Shown piece by piece: positions 54,112 through 62,519 of a stretch of 64,000 bases of DNA. Source of the DNA: Nocardia sp. NBC_00416. Lineage in GTDB: Bacteria; Actinomycetota; Actinomycetes; Mycobacteriales; Mycobacteriaceae. The position numbers were made by a program, and so were the translations under genes. The notes beneath the pieces were generated by a model. That model made no database searches and was not told the origin of the DNA. It saw only the letters and a list, made by a program, of their open reading frames with translations. How positions within the stretch are numbered: the first letter of the stretch is position 1; each line of letters opens with the position of its first letter. The stretch covers positions 5,954,501 to 6,018,500 of the forward strand of contig NZ_CP107932.1 in NCBI RefSeq assembly GCF_036032445.1, given 5' to 3'.

Positions 54112-55641
54112 ATGTCGACCGGCGTGTCCGCCGAGCCGCGGGTGGTGCGGAGATCGCGGCAGGCGGGCCGGTGGCTGCTCGGGCTGGGGGTGCTGCTGCT
54201 GAGTGTGCCCGTGCTGCGCGGCGACGGTGTGCGCGTCCCCTTCTACGGCCAGGAGTTGCACTGGGCGCCTTGCCCGGCGGAAACGGTCACCACGCCGGGC
54301 ACGGAATGTGCGAACCTGCTGGTACCGCTCGACTATGGCGACCCCGACGGCCGCACCCTGACGGTGGCGATCTCCCGGGCACCGGCTACCGACCCCGCTC
54401 GGCGGCGGGGCATTCTGCTGTCCAACCCGGGTGGGCCGGGGGCATCGGGATTGGACAGCCTCGGCCTGCTGGGCGATGTGCTCGATCCGCAGGTGCGGGC
54501 GCAGTACGACCTGATCGGAATGGACCCGCGGGGTGTGGGCGCCTCGGATGCGCCGCCGCTGTGTGGCTGGCGGGTGGGGGAGGCGATTCGTTCGGCGGGG
54601 CGGTCCGACGCCGGTTTCGAGCAGGAGGCCGGGCTGGCGGCCGAATCGGCCGCGGCCTGCCTCGATACCGACCCGGCGAAACTGCGTTTCCTGACCACGC
54701 GCAATACGGCCCGCGATATGGATCTGATCCGTGCGGTCCTGGGGGAGGAGGAACTGAGTTTCTTCGGTTTGTCCTATGGCACGTACCTCGGTGCGGTGTT
54801 CACCCAGATGTTCCCCGACCGCACCGACCGGATGGTGCTCGACAGTGCTGTCGACCCGGACCGGTACTGGACCGGTTTGGTGCAGGATTGGGGCCCGGCC
54901 GACGAGACCGCGCTGGACGACTGGGCGAGCTGGGCCGCGGCCCGGGACTCGACCTACCGGCTCGGGCGGACGGGGCCGGAGGTGCGCGGCACGGTCGAGG
55001 GTCTGTATCAGCGCGTCGCGGCGGCACCCGTCGTGGTCGACGGCTACCCGGTGGACGACCGGGTGTTGCCGTTTCTGCTGCACAATCTGCTCCGTAGCTT
55101 TCAGGTGAACGAGACGCTCGCGGCGACCGTCCGGGATATCCGGGACGCCGTCGCAGGGGATTCGACGAGTTCGCCCGAGTCCGGTCTGCGGGACGTGCTG
55201 GCGGAATTGCACACCGGCGAGAACTCCGCGTTGATGGTGATCGCGTGCGGGGATGTCGCCGCCCCGGCCGATCCCGAGTGGTACCGGCGCCGGATCGAGG
55301 AGACCCGCGGCGCCCAGCCGGTGTTCGGTGCGCTGGCCGGCAATATTCAGCCGTGCGCGTTCTGGCCGCGGCCTGTGGAACCCCCGACGGTGGTCCGGAA
55401 CGCGGTCCCGGTGCTCATCACGCAGGCCGCCGGTGATCCGCGGACCCCGTACTCCCATGCGGTGGGCTTACATCGGAAGCTCACCGCGTCGCGGTTGGTG
55501 ACCCTGCGAGATACCCGGATTCATCTCACCTTCCGTCCAGGGCTGAGCGCGTGCGTCGGCGACGCGATCAACGGGTATTTCCGGGACGGACGGCTACCGC
55601 TCACCGATATCGAATGCCGTCCGGACCGCCCGGTTCAGTGA
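54112..55641 (+). CDS. Secreted TAP-like alpha/beta-hydrolase (tripeptidyl aminopeptidase family)
   Basis: A 509-aa exported or membrane-anchored serine peptidase. A single hydrophobic segment at residues about 19-37 (GRWLLGLGVLLLSVPVL) acts as signal/anchor. The oxyanion region NPGGPGASG (about 102-111), nucleophile GLSYGTYLG (Ser221) and the C-terminal TAP-like domain ending SACVGDAINGYFRDGRLP match Streptomyces tripeptidyl aminopeptidases. The His in the C-terminal RIHLTF segment probably completes the triad. It releases N-terminal tri- or dipeptides from extracellular peptides. The stop overlaps the convergent RluA-family gene by seven bases. Confidence 0.9.
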   Translation: MSTGVSAEPRVVRRSRQAGRWLLGLGVLLLSVPVLRGDGVRVPFYGQELHWAPCPAETVTTPGTECANLLVPLDYGDPDGRTLTVAISRAPATDPARRRGILLSNPGGPGASGLDSLGLLGDVLDPQVRAQYDLIGMDPRGVGASDAPPLCGWRVGEAIRSAGRSDAGFEQEAGLAAESAAACLDTDPAKLRFLTTRNTARDMDLIRAVLGEEELSFFGLSYGTYLGAVFTQMFPDRTDRMVLDSAVDPDRYWTGLVQDWGPADETALDDWASWAAARDSTYRLGRTGPEVRGTVEGLYQRVAAAPVVVDGYPVDDRVLPFLLHNLLRSFQVNETLAATVRDIRDAVAGDSTSSPESGLRDVLAELHTGENSALMVIACGDVAAPADPEWYRRRIEETRGAQPVFGALAGNIQPCAFWPRPVEPPTVVRNAVPVLITQAAGDPRTPYSHAVGLHRKLTASRLVTLRDTRIHLTFRPGLSACVGDAINGYFRDGRLPLTDIECRPDRPVQ

Positions 55642-56582
55642 CCGGTGGCGGGTTCGGCGGCCCAGCTGTCCGGCGAGTGCCACGCCTGCAATGTCCGGCC
55701 GGTGTCGAATCGCCGGAGTTCACCGGTCACGGGATCGGTGAACTCGAGTTCGGCGGCGAGTAACTGCAGCGGCCGGGTGAAGTCCTCGATGGGTTTGTCG
55801 GTGATCGTGGGATAGAAGTCGTCGCCCAGGATCGGGATGCCCAGCGAGTTCATGTGCAGTCGGAGTTGATGGGTGCGCCCGGTTTCGGGCCGGAGCCGAT
55901 AGCGTGCGCGGTCGCCGCGGCGCTCGACCAGTTCGATCCGGGTGCGTGCGTTGGGCGGACCCGGCACCTGCTGTGCGGCGAGGACGTGTTTCTCCTTGAT
56001 GATCCGGCTCTCCAGATCGACCGGGAAATCGAGCTCGGCCCGATATCCGGCGACGGCTTCGTACTGTTTACGGACCCGCTGCCGCTGGAACAGCATCTGA
56101 TAGGCGCCGCGCAGCCCGGGATCGATCACGAACAGGACGAGGCCGGCGGTGGCGCGGTCGAGCCGGTGCGCGGGCACCAGGTCGGGGAGGTCGAGTTCGC
56201 GTCGCAGCCGGACCAGAGCCGTCTGCAGGATATGGCGTCCGCGTGGAATGGTGGCCAGGAAGTGCGGTTTGTCGGCGACCAGGATGGTGTTGTCGCGGTA
56301 CACGATCGGTATGTCGAACGGGACCGGCTTCTCGTCGGGGAGATCGCGGTGGAACCAGATCGCCCCGCCGGGGACGTAGGGCGCGTCCGGTGTGAGGGGG
56401 CCGTCCAGGTCCACGATCTCACCCGCGCGCAGCATCTCGTCGATCCGCGCGGGCGCGACGCGGGGGAGCCGGTGGACCAGGTGGTCGCGTACGGTCGGCC
56501 AGTCGCCGTCCTCGGGCAGCCGCAGCCGGGCCGGGTCCAGCCCGTACCGCTTGGGCAGCGGAGGTTGCTGCCTTCTTCTCAC
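55635..56582 (-). CDS. RluA-family pseudouridine synthase
   Basis: A 315-aa RNA-modifying enzyme that would isomerise uridine in rRNA or tRNA. The catalytic motif is HRLDRATAG with Asp142, followed by the conserved RKQYEAV and the C-terminal GRTHQLRLHMNSLGIPILGDDFYP block. The N-terminal 90 residues hold an S4-like region without a clear match. Target nucleotide cannot be predicted. ATG at 56582. Confidence 0.9.
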   Translation of the reverse strand: MRRRQQPPLPKRYGLDPARLRLPEDGDWPTVRDHLVHRLPRVAPARIDEMLRAGEIVDLDGPLTPDAPYVPGGAIWFHRDLPDEKPVPFDIPIVYRDNTILVADKPHFLATIPRGRHILQTALVRLRRELDLPDLVPAHRLDRATAGLVLFVIDPGLRGAYQMLFQRQRVRKQYEAVAGYRAELDFPVDLESRIIKEKHVLAAQQVPGPPNARTRIELVERRGDRARYRLRPETGRTHQLRLHMNSLGIPILGDDFYPTITDKPIEDFTRPLQLLAAELEFTDPVTGELRRFDTGRTLQAWHSPDSWAAEPATGH

Positions 56583-56624
56583 CGGTCGCAGCTTAGTCGG
56601 CGCGCCCGGTCCGTCCGCGGTCGG

Positions 56625-57332
56625 TTACTTCCAGTAGCCCTGGGCTTTGATCTGCGCCTTCGGCAGTGAATGGGTGGTCCGCAGACTTTTCACCACGGCG
56701 CGGGTGGTGGCGGTGTCACAGGCGACCCAGGCGAACGCGTCCCGTCCGACGGTGAGCTGTTCGGCCTGTTCGCGCATTCCGCGGCCGTCATCGATCCGCT
56801 GGATCCAGGTCACCGTGTGGTGCGGCTTGTTGCGGACGGGCAGGGTGGTGTCCGATTCGTACTGCCATTCCAGCCAGATCCTGGCCGGGGCGTCGCCGAT
56901 CGCCTTGAGCAGCGTGTTCACCGCGGGGAGGGAAGCGCTGTCACCGAAGAGCACGTATTCGCCGGGCGCGGTCGCGGGCAGCTCGAACTTCGAGCCGAGC
57001 ACCGAGGTTTCGATCACCTCGCCGACCTGCGCGCGTTCGGCCCACTGGCTGGCCGGTCCGTTGTGCACGGCGAATTCGATGTGGAAGTGGTCGTTGTCGG
57101 GATCCTGGTCGATCAGGGTGTAGCCGCGGTGGTGCAGTTTGTCGGTTTCGGCATCCGGAATCCACAGCCGGATGAACTGTGTGGGATGGACCGGATGGTC
57201 GGCGAGCAGCCCCCCGGCCGTGAAGCCGATGCGGACGAATTTATCGGTGATCCGCTCGGTGGAGGTGACGGTCAGCCGGTAATCCTCGGCCCGCCACACC
57301 TTCATGATTACGCCATTACTGCCTCTACCCAT
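56625..57332 (-). CDS. Siderophore-interacting protein (SIP-type flavoreductase)
   Basis: A 235-aa cytosolic flavin reductase expected to free iron by reducing ferric siderophore brought in by the adjacent transporter. It is homologous over its length to the N-terminal SIP domain of mycobacterial IrtA: the start MGRGxxGVxMK resembles MARGLQGVML of IrtA, and GYTLIDQDPDNDHFHIEF (FAD-binding RxYT variant), YVLFGDSASLPAVNTLL and the C-terminal AQGYWK match that family. This supports the ATG at 57332 over 57305. In mycobacteria this domain is fused to IrtA; here it is a separate, divergently transcribed gene. An iron box is directly adjacent to its start codon. Confidence 0.92.
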   Translation of the reverse strand: MGRGSNGVIMKVWRAEDYRLTVTSTERITDKFVRIGFTAGGLLADHPVHPTQFIRLWIPDAETDKLHHRGYTLIDQDPDNDHFHIEFAVHNGPASQWAERAQVGEVIETSVLGSKFELPATAPGEYVLFGDSASLPAVNTLLKAIGDAPARIWLEWQYESDTTLPVRNKPHHTVTWIQRIDDGRGMREQAEQLTVGRDAFAWVACDTATTRAVVKSLRTTHSLPKAQIKAQGYWK

Positions 57333-57351
57333 GCAGGTTAGCTTAACCTAA
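57333..57351 (-). promoter_or_regulatory. DtxR/IdeR-type iron box upstream of SIP gene
   Basis: GCAGGTTAGCTTAACCTAA matches the 19-bp consensus TTAGGTTAGSCTAACCTAA at about 15 positions. It lies immediately before the SIP start codon, so repressor binding with iron would block transcription. Confidence 0.85.
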
Positions 57352-57410
57352 GTGTGCCTGCGGATCAGGGTTTGCTTCGGCCCTTCGACGGCGGGCGGAG
57401 CGAAAATTGG

Positions 57411-57429
57411 ACAAGTTAGCCTTACCTAT
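57411..57429 (+). promoter_or_regulatory. DtxR/IdeR-type iron box upstream of the ABC pair
   Basis: ACAAGTTAGCCTTACCTAT, about 14 of 19 matches to the iron-box consensus, centred about 72 bases before the irtA-like start codon. Confidence 0.8.
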
Positions 57430-57491
57430 CTTTTTGTCGTTCGCTGTGTGAAGATGATCGCGATTCAGCACAACGGCCGAAGGGCGAGGAC

Positions 57492-59348
57492 ATGACGGTG
57501 GAGGCCGCGCCGCTGTCTGCGGCGGATACGGGGAATCGGCCCCCGCGCGCACAGCAGAAGGCGCACAAGCAGCGAGAAGCGCAGGCGCGCAAAGAGATCC
57601 TGGCGCCGGTGCGCGGGGCGCTCACGGTGGCGAGTCTCCTCGTCGCGGTGGCCTCGATCGCCAATGTCGTGCCGTTCGTGCTGATCGTGGAAGCCTGCCG
57701 GGAACTACTGGCCGACCGGATCGATACCGACCGGGTGTGGACGCTGCTGTGGGCCGCGGTGCTCGTGCTGGTCGTACGAGGTCTGCTGCAGGCGGTCGCG
57801 CTGAGCTGGTCGCATCATGTGGACGGCGGTTTCCAGCTGGCCGTGCGGCGCTCGCTGGCCGATAAGCTCACCCGGGTTCCGCTGGGCTGGTTCTCCGAAC
57901 GCACCTCCGGCGATGTCAAGAAGTACCTGCAGGACGATGTCGAGGCGCTCCACTATCTGGTGGCCCATGCCCGGCTGGACTTCGTGGGCGGTGTGGTGGT
58001 CCCAGTGGCGACCCTGGTCTATCTGTTCACGGTGGACTGGCGGCTCACCCTGGTACTGCTGATCCCGTTGCTGGCCTACGCCGTATCGCTGAGCCGGATG
58101 ATGGATCAGACCAGCCGGGACCGGCTCGCGGTGTACAGCCGCTGGGAGCGTCGGGTGCAGGCGGCGACCATCGAATTCGTCGACGGGATCCAGGTCGTGC
58201 GCGCCTTCGGCCAGGCCGGTAAGGCGCATCACGAGTTCCAGGCCGCGGTGGACGGGCAGACCGCGGCGTTCACCCGTTGGAAGACTCCGATGATCCGGTT
58301 GCAGGCTTTCTCCGACATCACGGTGGCGCCGGTGTTCGTGATGCTGGTGATCGTGCTCGCCGGACTGGGGGCGGTGGGCCTGGACTGGGCGCAACCGCTG
58401 GATCTGCTGCCCTTCCTGCTGGTCGGGCTCGGTCTGGGCAGTTCGCTGCTGGGCCTGGGCTACGGCGGGCAGGCGCTGCGCGAAGCGGGTGCGGCCGCGG
58501 TCCGGTTGTACGAACTGCAGCAGACCCCGGAACTCCGGGCGGGAGTGCCGGATCCGGCGGCGGTGGAGCCGACCGCCGGGGAGCCCGGCTTGGTTCGGTT
58601 CGAGGGGGTGGCGTTCGGATATCGCGACGACCACCAGGTGCTGCGTGATATCGACCTGGAACTGCGCCCCGGCACACTCACCGCGCTGGTCGGCCCGAGT
58701 GGATCGGGTAAATCCACGCTGGCCAAATTGCTGCCCCGGTTCTACGACGTCGACGCCGGCCGCATCACCATCGGCGGACGCGATGTCCGCGACTTCGCCT
58801 CCGACGAGCTGTACCGCACAGTCGGGTTCGTCTTCCAGGACGTCCGGCTGATCCGCGGAACCATCCGGGAGAATCTGCTGCTGGCTCGCCCCGACGCGGA
58901 TACCGAGACCCTGGAGGCGGCCGCGCGGGCGGCGCAGATCCACGACCGCATCATCGCGCTGCCGCGCGGCTACGACTCCGAGATCGGCGTGGATGCCAGC
59001 CTGTCCGGCGGTGAGGCGCAACGTCTTTCGATCGCGCGTTCGCTGCTGGCCGATACTCCGGTACTGGTCCTCGACGAGGCGACGGCCTTCGCCGATCCCG
59101 AATCCGAGGCCGCGGTACAGGACGCGCTGGCCCGGCTGGTGGCCGGTCGCACCGTGCTGGTGATCGCGCATCGGCTGCACACCATCACCGGGGTCGACCG
59201 GATCGTGGTGCTGGAGAACGGGACCCTGGTCGAACAGGGCGATCACGCCCGGTTGAGCACCTCGGGCGGGACCTACCAGCGGCTGTGGGAGATCAACGAG
59301 GCCGCCCTCGGCGCGGTCACGACGGCGCAGAGCGGGGATATTCGATGA
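57492..59348 (+). CDS. irtA: IrtA-like ABC transporter (membrane + ATPase), siderophore import
   Basis: A 618-aa half-transporter: six-helix exporter-type membrane domain (about residues 40-340) and ATPase with Walker A GPSGSGKST (G401), Q-loop VFQDVRLIRG, signature LSGGEAQR (about 503-510) and Walker B VLVLDEATA. Despite its exporter fold, the IrtAB family imports ferric carboxymycobactin or related siderophores. Unlike mycobacterial IrtA it lacks the fused N-terminal SIP domain, which is encoded by the divergent gene; a 30-residue charged N-terminus is present instead. GAGGAC lies before the ATG. Four-base overlap with the partner gene. Iron-repressed through the box at 57411-57429. Confidence 0.9.
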   Translation: MTVEAAPLSAADTGNRPPRAQQKAHKQREAQARKEILAPVRGALTVASLLVAVASIANVVPFVLIVEACRELLADRIDTDRVWTLLWAAVLVLVVRGLLQAVALSWSHHVDGGFQLAVRRSLADKLTRVPLGWFSERTSGDVKKYLQDDVEALHYLVAHARLDFVGGVVVPVATLVYLFTVDWRLTLVLLIPLLAYAVSLSRMMDQTSRDRLAVYSRWERRVQAATIEFVDGIQVVRAFGQAGKAHHEFQAAVDGQTAAFTRWKTPMIRLQAFSDITVAPVFVMLVIVLAGLGAVGLDWAQPLDLLPFLLVGLGLGSSLLGLGYGGQALREAGAAAVRLYELQQTPELRAGVPDPAAVEPTAGEPGLVRFEGVAFGYRDDHQVLRDIDLELRPGTLTALVGPSGSGKSTLAKLLPRFYDVDAGRITIGGRDVRDFASDELYRTVGFVFQDVRLIRGTIRENLLLARPDADTETLEAAARAAQIHDRIIALPRGYDSEIGVDASLSGGEAQRLSIARSLLADTPVLVLDEATAFADPESEAAVQDALARLVAGRTVLVIAHRLHTITGVDRIVVLENGTLVEQGDHARLSTSGGTYQRLWEINEAALGAVTTAQSGDIR

Positions 59349-61081
59349 TCAAGAAGTTGCTCGCGCTGGTTCCCGGCGAATACGCCCCGCTCACGCCGAA
59401 GCTTTTCGCGGCGATCCTCGCGCAGGCGCTGAGTCAGGCGCTGGCGTACCTGCTGCTGGTTCCGGTGCTGGAGGCGCTGTTCGGCGACGATATGGCGCGG
59501 GCCTGGTTCTGGGCGCTGCTGATGCTGGTGGCGGTCGCGGCGGTGGCCGCGTTCGGCTACCTGCAGACGGTTTTCGGGCTGCGTATCGCAGTCGGGATGC
59601 AGCGTGGCCTGCAGACCCGGATCGGCGACCATCTCAATGCGCTTCCGCTGGGCTGGTTCGAAACCCACGGCGCCGGGCCGCTGTCGCGGTTGACCGTGGA
59701 GAACGTGCGCGAGATCCAGCAGGCGCTGGCCTATCTGGTGGCCAAGGTGCTCAACAGCATCGTGGTGCCGATCGCGGTCGCGGTGGGGATGCTGTTCGTG
59801 GACTGGCGGATCTCGCTGGCCATGTTGTTGTCCGCGCCGGTGCTGTTCCTGGTGAACAATCTGGCGGCCCGGTCCTATGCCGCCTCGGACGCACGGGCGC
59901 ATGCGGCGGCGGGCGAAGCCGACGCGCGCGTCGTGGAGTTCGCGCAGGCCCAGCCGGTGCTGCGTTCGCTGGGCGCGGTCGGGGCCGGGAACCGCGCGCT
60001 GGACGGTGCGCTGGCGGAGCAGCGGTCGGCGTCGACGAAACTGGTGTTCGCGTCGGTACCGGGGCTCATCGTCTTCTCGCTGTGCATCCAGGCGGTGTTC
60101 CTGGTTCTCGCCTATATCGTGGTGAGCCGGGCGACCGGTGGCTCGATCTCGGTTCCGGCGGCGATCGCGCTGATCGCGGTGAGCGCGCGGTTCATCGAAC
60201 CGCTCAACCTGGCCGCGCAACTGGGTAACGGCCTGCGGGGCGGGGCCGCGGCGGTCGACCGGGTGACCGAGTTGCTGAACGAGCCGACCCTGCCCGAATA
60301 TCCGGAACCGGTCACACCGGGTGCGCCGGGCGTCGAGTTCGAGAATGTCGGCTTCTCCTATCGCACCGGCGAACCAGTGCTGTCCGGGCTGACCTTCAGC
60401 GTGGCGCCCGGGAGCACCACCGCGGTGGTCGGTCCCAGTGGCGCGGGCAAGACCACGTTGCTGCGGCTGGTCGCGCGGTTCTACGACGCGGAGTCCGGCC
60501 GGGTGGCGGTGAGCGGGCACGATGTGCGCGCGCAGCCATCGGAGACATTGCTGAACCAGCTGTCGCTGGTGTTCCAGAACGTCTACCTGTTCAACCGGTC
60601 GGTGGCCGAGAACATCCGGATCGGCCGGCTCGACGCCACCGACGACGAGGTGCGGCGGGCGGCGGAAGCGGCCCGGGTGGACGAGATCGCGCAGCGGCTG
60701 CCCGACGGATACGAATCTTCGGTCGGCGAGGGCGGCGCGCTGCTGTCCGGTGGCGAGCGGCAGCGGGTTTCGATCGCCCGGGCGTTGCTCAAGGACGCAC
60801 CGATCGTGCTGCTGGACGAGGCGACCAGTGCGCTGGACCCGCACAGCGAGGCCTCGGTCGTCCGGGGCATCCACGAGCTGACCCGGGGCAAGACGGTGAT
60901 CGTGGTGGCGCATCGGCTGGCCACCATCGCGCACGCCGATCAGATCCTGTTCCTCGACGGAGGTCGTATCGTCGAGCGCGGCACCCATGCCGAACTTCTG
61001 GAACTCGGCGGCCGCTACGCGGACTTCTGGAACGAGCGGTCGCGGGCCGGTGGCTGGCGATTGGAACAGTCTGTCGGATAG
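59345..61081 (+). CDS. irtB: IrtB-like ABC transporter (membrane + ATPase), siderophore import
   Basis: A 578-aa half-transporter that should form a heterodimer with the preceding protein. Six membrane segments (to about residue 300) and an ATPase with Walker A GPSGAGKTT (G363), Q-loop VFQNVYLFNR, signature LLSGGERQR and Walker B IVLLDEATSALD, with H-loop AHRL. The ATG at 59345 overlaps the upstream stop codon (ATGA). An upstream in-frame ATG is internal to the previous gene. Confidence 0.92.
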   Translation: MIKKLLALVPGEYAPLTPKLFAAILAQALSQALAYLLLVPVLEALFGDDMARAWFWALLMLVAVAAVAAFGYLQTVFGLRIAVGMQRGLQTRIGDHLNALPLGWFETHGAGPLSRLTVENVREIQQALAYLVAKVLNSIVVPIAVAVGMLFVDWRISLAMLLSAPVLFLVNNLAARSYAASDARAHAAAGEADARVVEFAQAQPVLRSLGAVGAGNRALDGALAEQRSASTKLVFASVPGLIVFSLCIQAVFLVLAYIVVSRATGGSISVPAAIALIAVSARFIEPLNLAAQLGNGLRGGAAAVDRVTELLNEPTLPEYPEPVTPGAPGVEFENVGFSYRTGEPVLSGLTFSVAPGSTTAVVGPSGAGKTTLLRLVARFYDAESGRVAVSGHDVRAQPSETLLNQLSLVFQNVYLFNRSVAENIRIGRLDATDDEVRRAAEAARVDEIAQRLPDGYESSVGEGGALLSGGERQRVSIARALLKDAPIVLLDEATSALDPHSEASVVRGIHELTRGKTVIVVAHRLATIAHADQILFLDGGRIVERGTHAELLELGGRYADFWNERSRAGGWRLEQSVG

Positions 61082-61163
61082 CGGAATTCCGGGAGCGGGG
61101 ATGTTGCCGGGTCACTGGGCGCGTTCCCGCTCCGGTTCCCTGTATCACCGCGGTGCCGGTGTG

Positions 61164-61182
61164 TTAGCTTAGCCTAAGCAAT
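61164..61182 (+). promoter_or_regulatory. DtxR/IdeR-type iron box 1 of a tandem pair
   Basis: TTAGCTTAGCCTAAGCAAT, about 15 of 19 consensus matches, in the gap between irtB and the adenylation-like gene. Confidence 0.8.
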
Positions 61183-61232
61183 TCATTCCGGAGCGCCCGA
61201 GTGCGGTTCTGGAGAATCGCCCTCTCGCAATG

Positions 61233-61251
61233 TAAGGTAAGCCTAAGTACA
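61233..61251 (+). promoter_or_regulatory. DtxR/IdeR-type iron box 2 of a tandem pair
   Basis: TAAGGTAAGCCTAAGTACA, about 13 of 19 consensus matches, 69 bp downstream of box 1 and about 108 bases before the next start codon. Confidence 0.65.
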
Positions 61252-61358
61252 GGCGTGATACTGGTTCGGCCACGGCCGTACCGAGCAGTGAAGGAGAACC
61301 GGTGGTCGATCCGTTCGTGGCCGACGCCGGTTCCGCTGCCCGTAGCAGGAGGTGACTG

Positions 61359-62411
61359 ATGACCGTCGTCGACGATATCAGGGGTGTCGACCCACTGGTT
61401 CTGCCCGGACCGACGGCCGTCGAGCGCGAACGGATCCTGGGCGAGTGGGCGACCGGGGTCGAGCCCTATGACGTCTCCGCGCTGGTCACCGTGATCAGAC
61501 ACGGCCAGATGGTCCCGGAGGGCCGGGTGGCGGCGCGTTGCGCGGACGAACTGGTCACCTACGGCGATCTCTTCGGCGGCCGCGACCGCATCCAGGGTGT
61601 GCACCGCACGTCCGCCCTCCCCACCGCGACGGGCGTCATCGCCCTGCACGCCGAATTCATCACCGCTTCCCGAGTGGGCGTCGGCCGGTTCGGCGCGTAC
61701 GGACTGCTGCTCGGGGCCGATGCCCTGGCGGTGGCCGTCGCCGACCGCCGCTGCGTCGCCGCCGATCGTCGCCTGCGCCGCAACGATCCCGCGCTGCGGC
61801 CCGCGGATGTCCGTCTGCTGGCCCTGCCGTGGGGCGATCCGCAGAACGCGGTGGACCTGCTGGCGGCCTGGTCGGCCGGCGCCTCCGTGGTGGTGCCGAC
61901 CGAAACGCAGCGCCGTGACCCGGCGCTGCTGGCCGGGCTGATCGAAACGCACGGGGTCACACAGGTGGTCGCGGACGCCGAACTGCCGGTGCTGCTGATG
62001 GCCGAGGGAATCGACCAGCTGCCGACCGTGGCTCGCTGGGACCTCGTCGGCACCTACGGCGGGTCGGCGCTGACCGAGGCCGTGCGGTGCTTGTCGCCGG
62101 AGGCCGTGGCCACCGTGGCGTTCCACTCGCCCGCCTATCTCGGCGCCCTCGCCCGCGGACCGCTGTCGCCCACCGGCTGGACCAGGCCGGTGCCGGGCGC
62201 GAAGGTCCTGCTTCTCGACGAGGGCCGGCTGGTGCCGCCCGGAGTCGTCGGCGATGTGTACGTGGGCGGCCGGGCGCTGGCCGCCGAACTGACCGACGGC
62301 CGGGAGCGGGAACGGTTCGTGCGGGATCCCTATGAATCCGGCGCGCGGCTCTTCCGGACCGCGCGGCGCGGCTGGTGGACTCCGGAAGGCCGGCTGATCA
62401 TCGAGTCGTGA
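61359..62411 (+). CDS. Degenerate adenylation-domain-like protein in the iron regulon
   Basis: A 350-aa protein related to NRPS A domains but not a working one. The start (TAVERERILGEWATG) looks like a C-to-A linker. The A3 position reads ALPTATGVIALHAEF instead of YTSGSTG.PKG. The A6 region VVGDVYVGGRALAAEL is preserved, while A7 reads FRTARRG for YRTGD, and everything after (A8-A10, the lysine subdomain) is missing. It therefore probably cannot form an aminoacyl-adenylate. It has a very strong AGGAGG site, two upstream iron boxes and siderophore genes on both sides. A structural or regulatory role in siderophore assembly is plausible, as is a relic. Confidence 0.78.
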   Translation: MTVVDDIRGVDPLVLPGPTAVERERILGEWATGVEPYDVSALVTVIRHGQMVPEGRVAARCADELVTYGDLFGGRDRIQGVHRTSALPTATGVIALHAEFITASRVGVGRFGAYGLLLGADALAVAVADRRCVAADRRLRRNDPALRPADVRLLALPWGDPQNAVDLLAAWSAGASVVVPTETQRRDPALLAGLIETHGVTQVVADAELPVLLMAEGIDQLPTVARWDLVGTYGGSALTEAVRCLSPEAVATVAFHSPAYLGALARGPLSPTGWTRPVPGAKVLLLDEGRLVPPGVVGDVYVGGRALAAELTDGRERERFVRDPYESGARLFRTARRGWWTPEGRLIIES

Positions 62412-62519
62412 GGCCGGAGCTGCACAGCTCCGGCGATCGCCGGGATCGCCGATCGATCGAAACTTCTCCGGTGCGCCGGCACTGTTGTCCGACCAGATAT
62501 CCACAGATGGGGTTTCTTC

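Noticed and set aside
53953..55458. N-terminal extension of the CPBP protease to 749 codons
   Set aside because: The extension is antisense to the TAP-like peptidase and has no homology; the membrane protein starts naturally at 53952.
61082..61160. Terminator after irtB
   Set aside because: The GGGAGCGGG/CCCGCTCC arms pair only with a bulge and a loop of about 27 bases, too weak to call.
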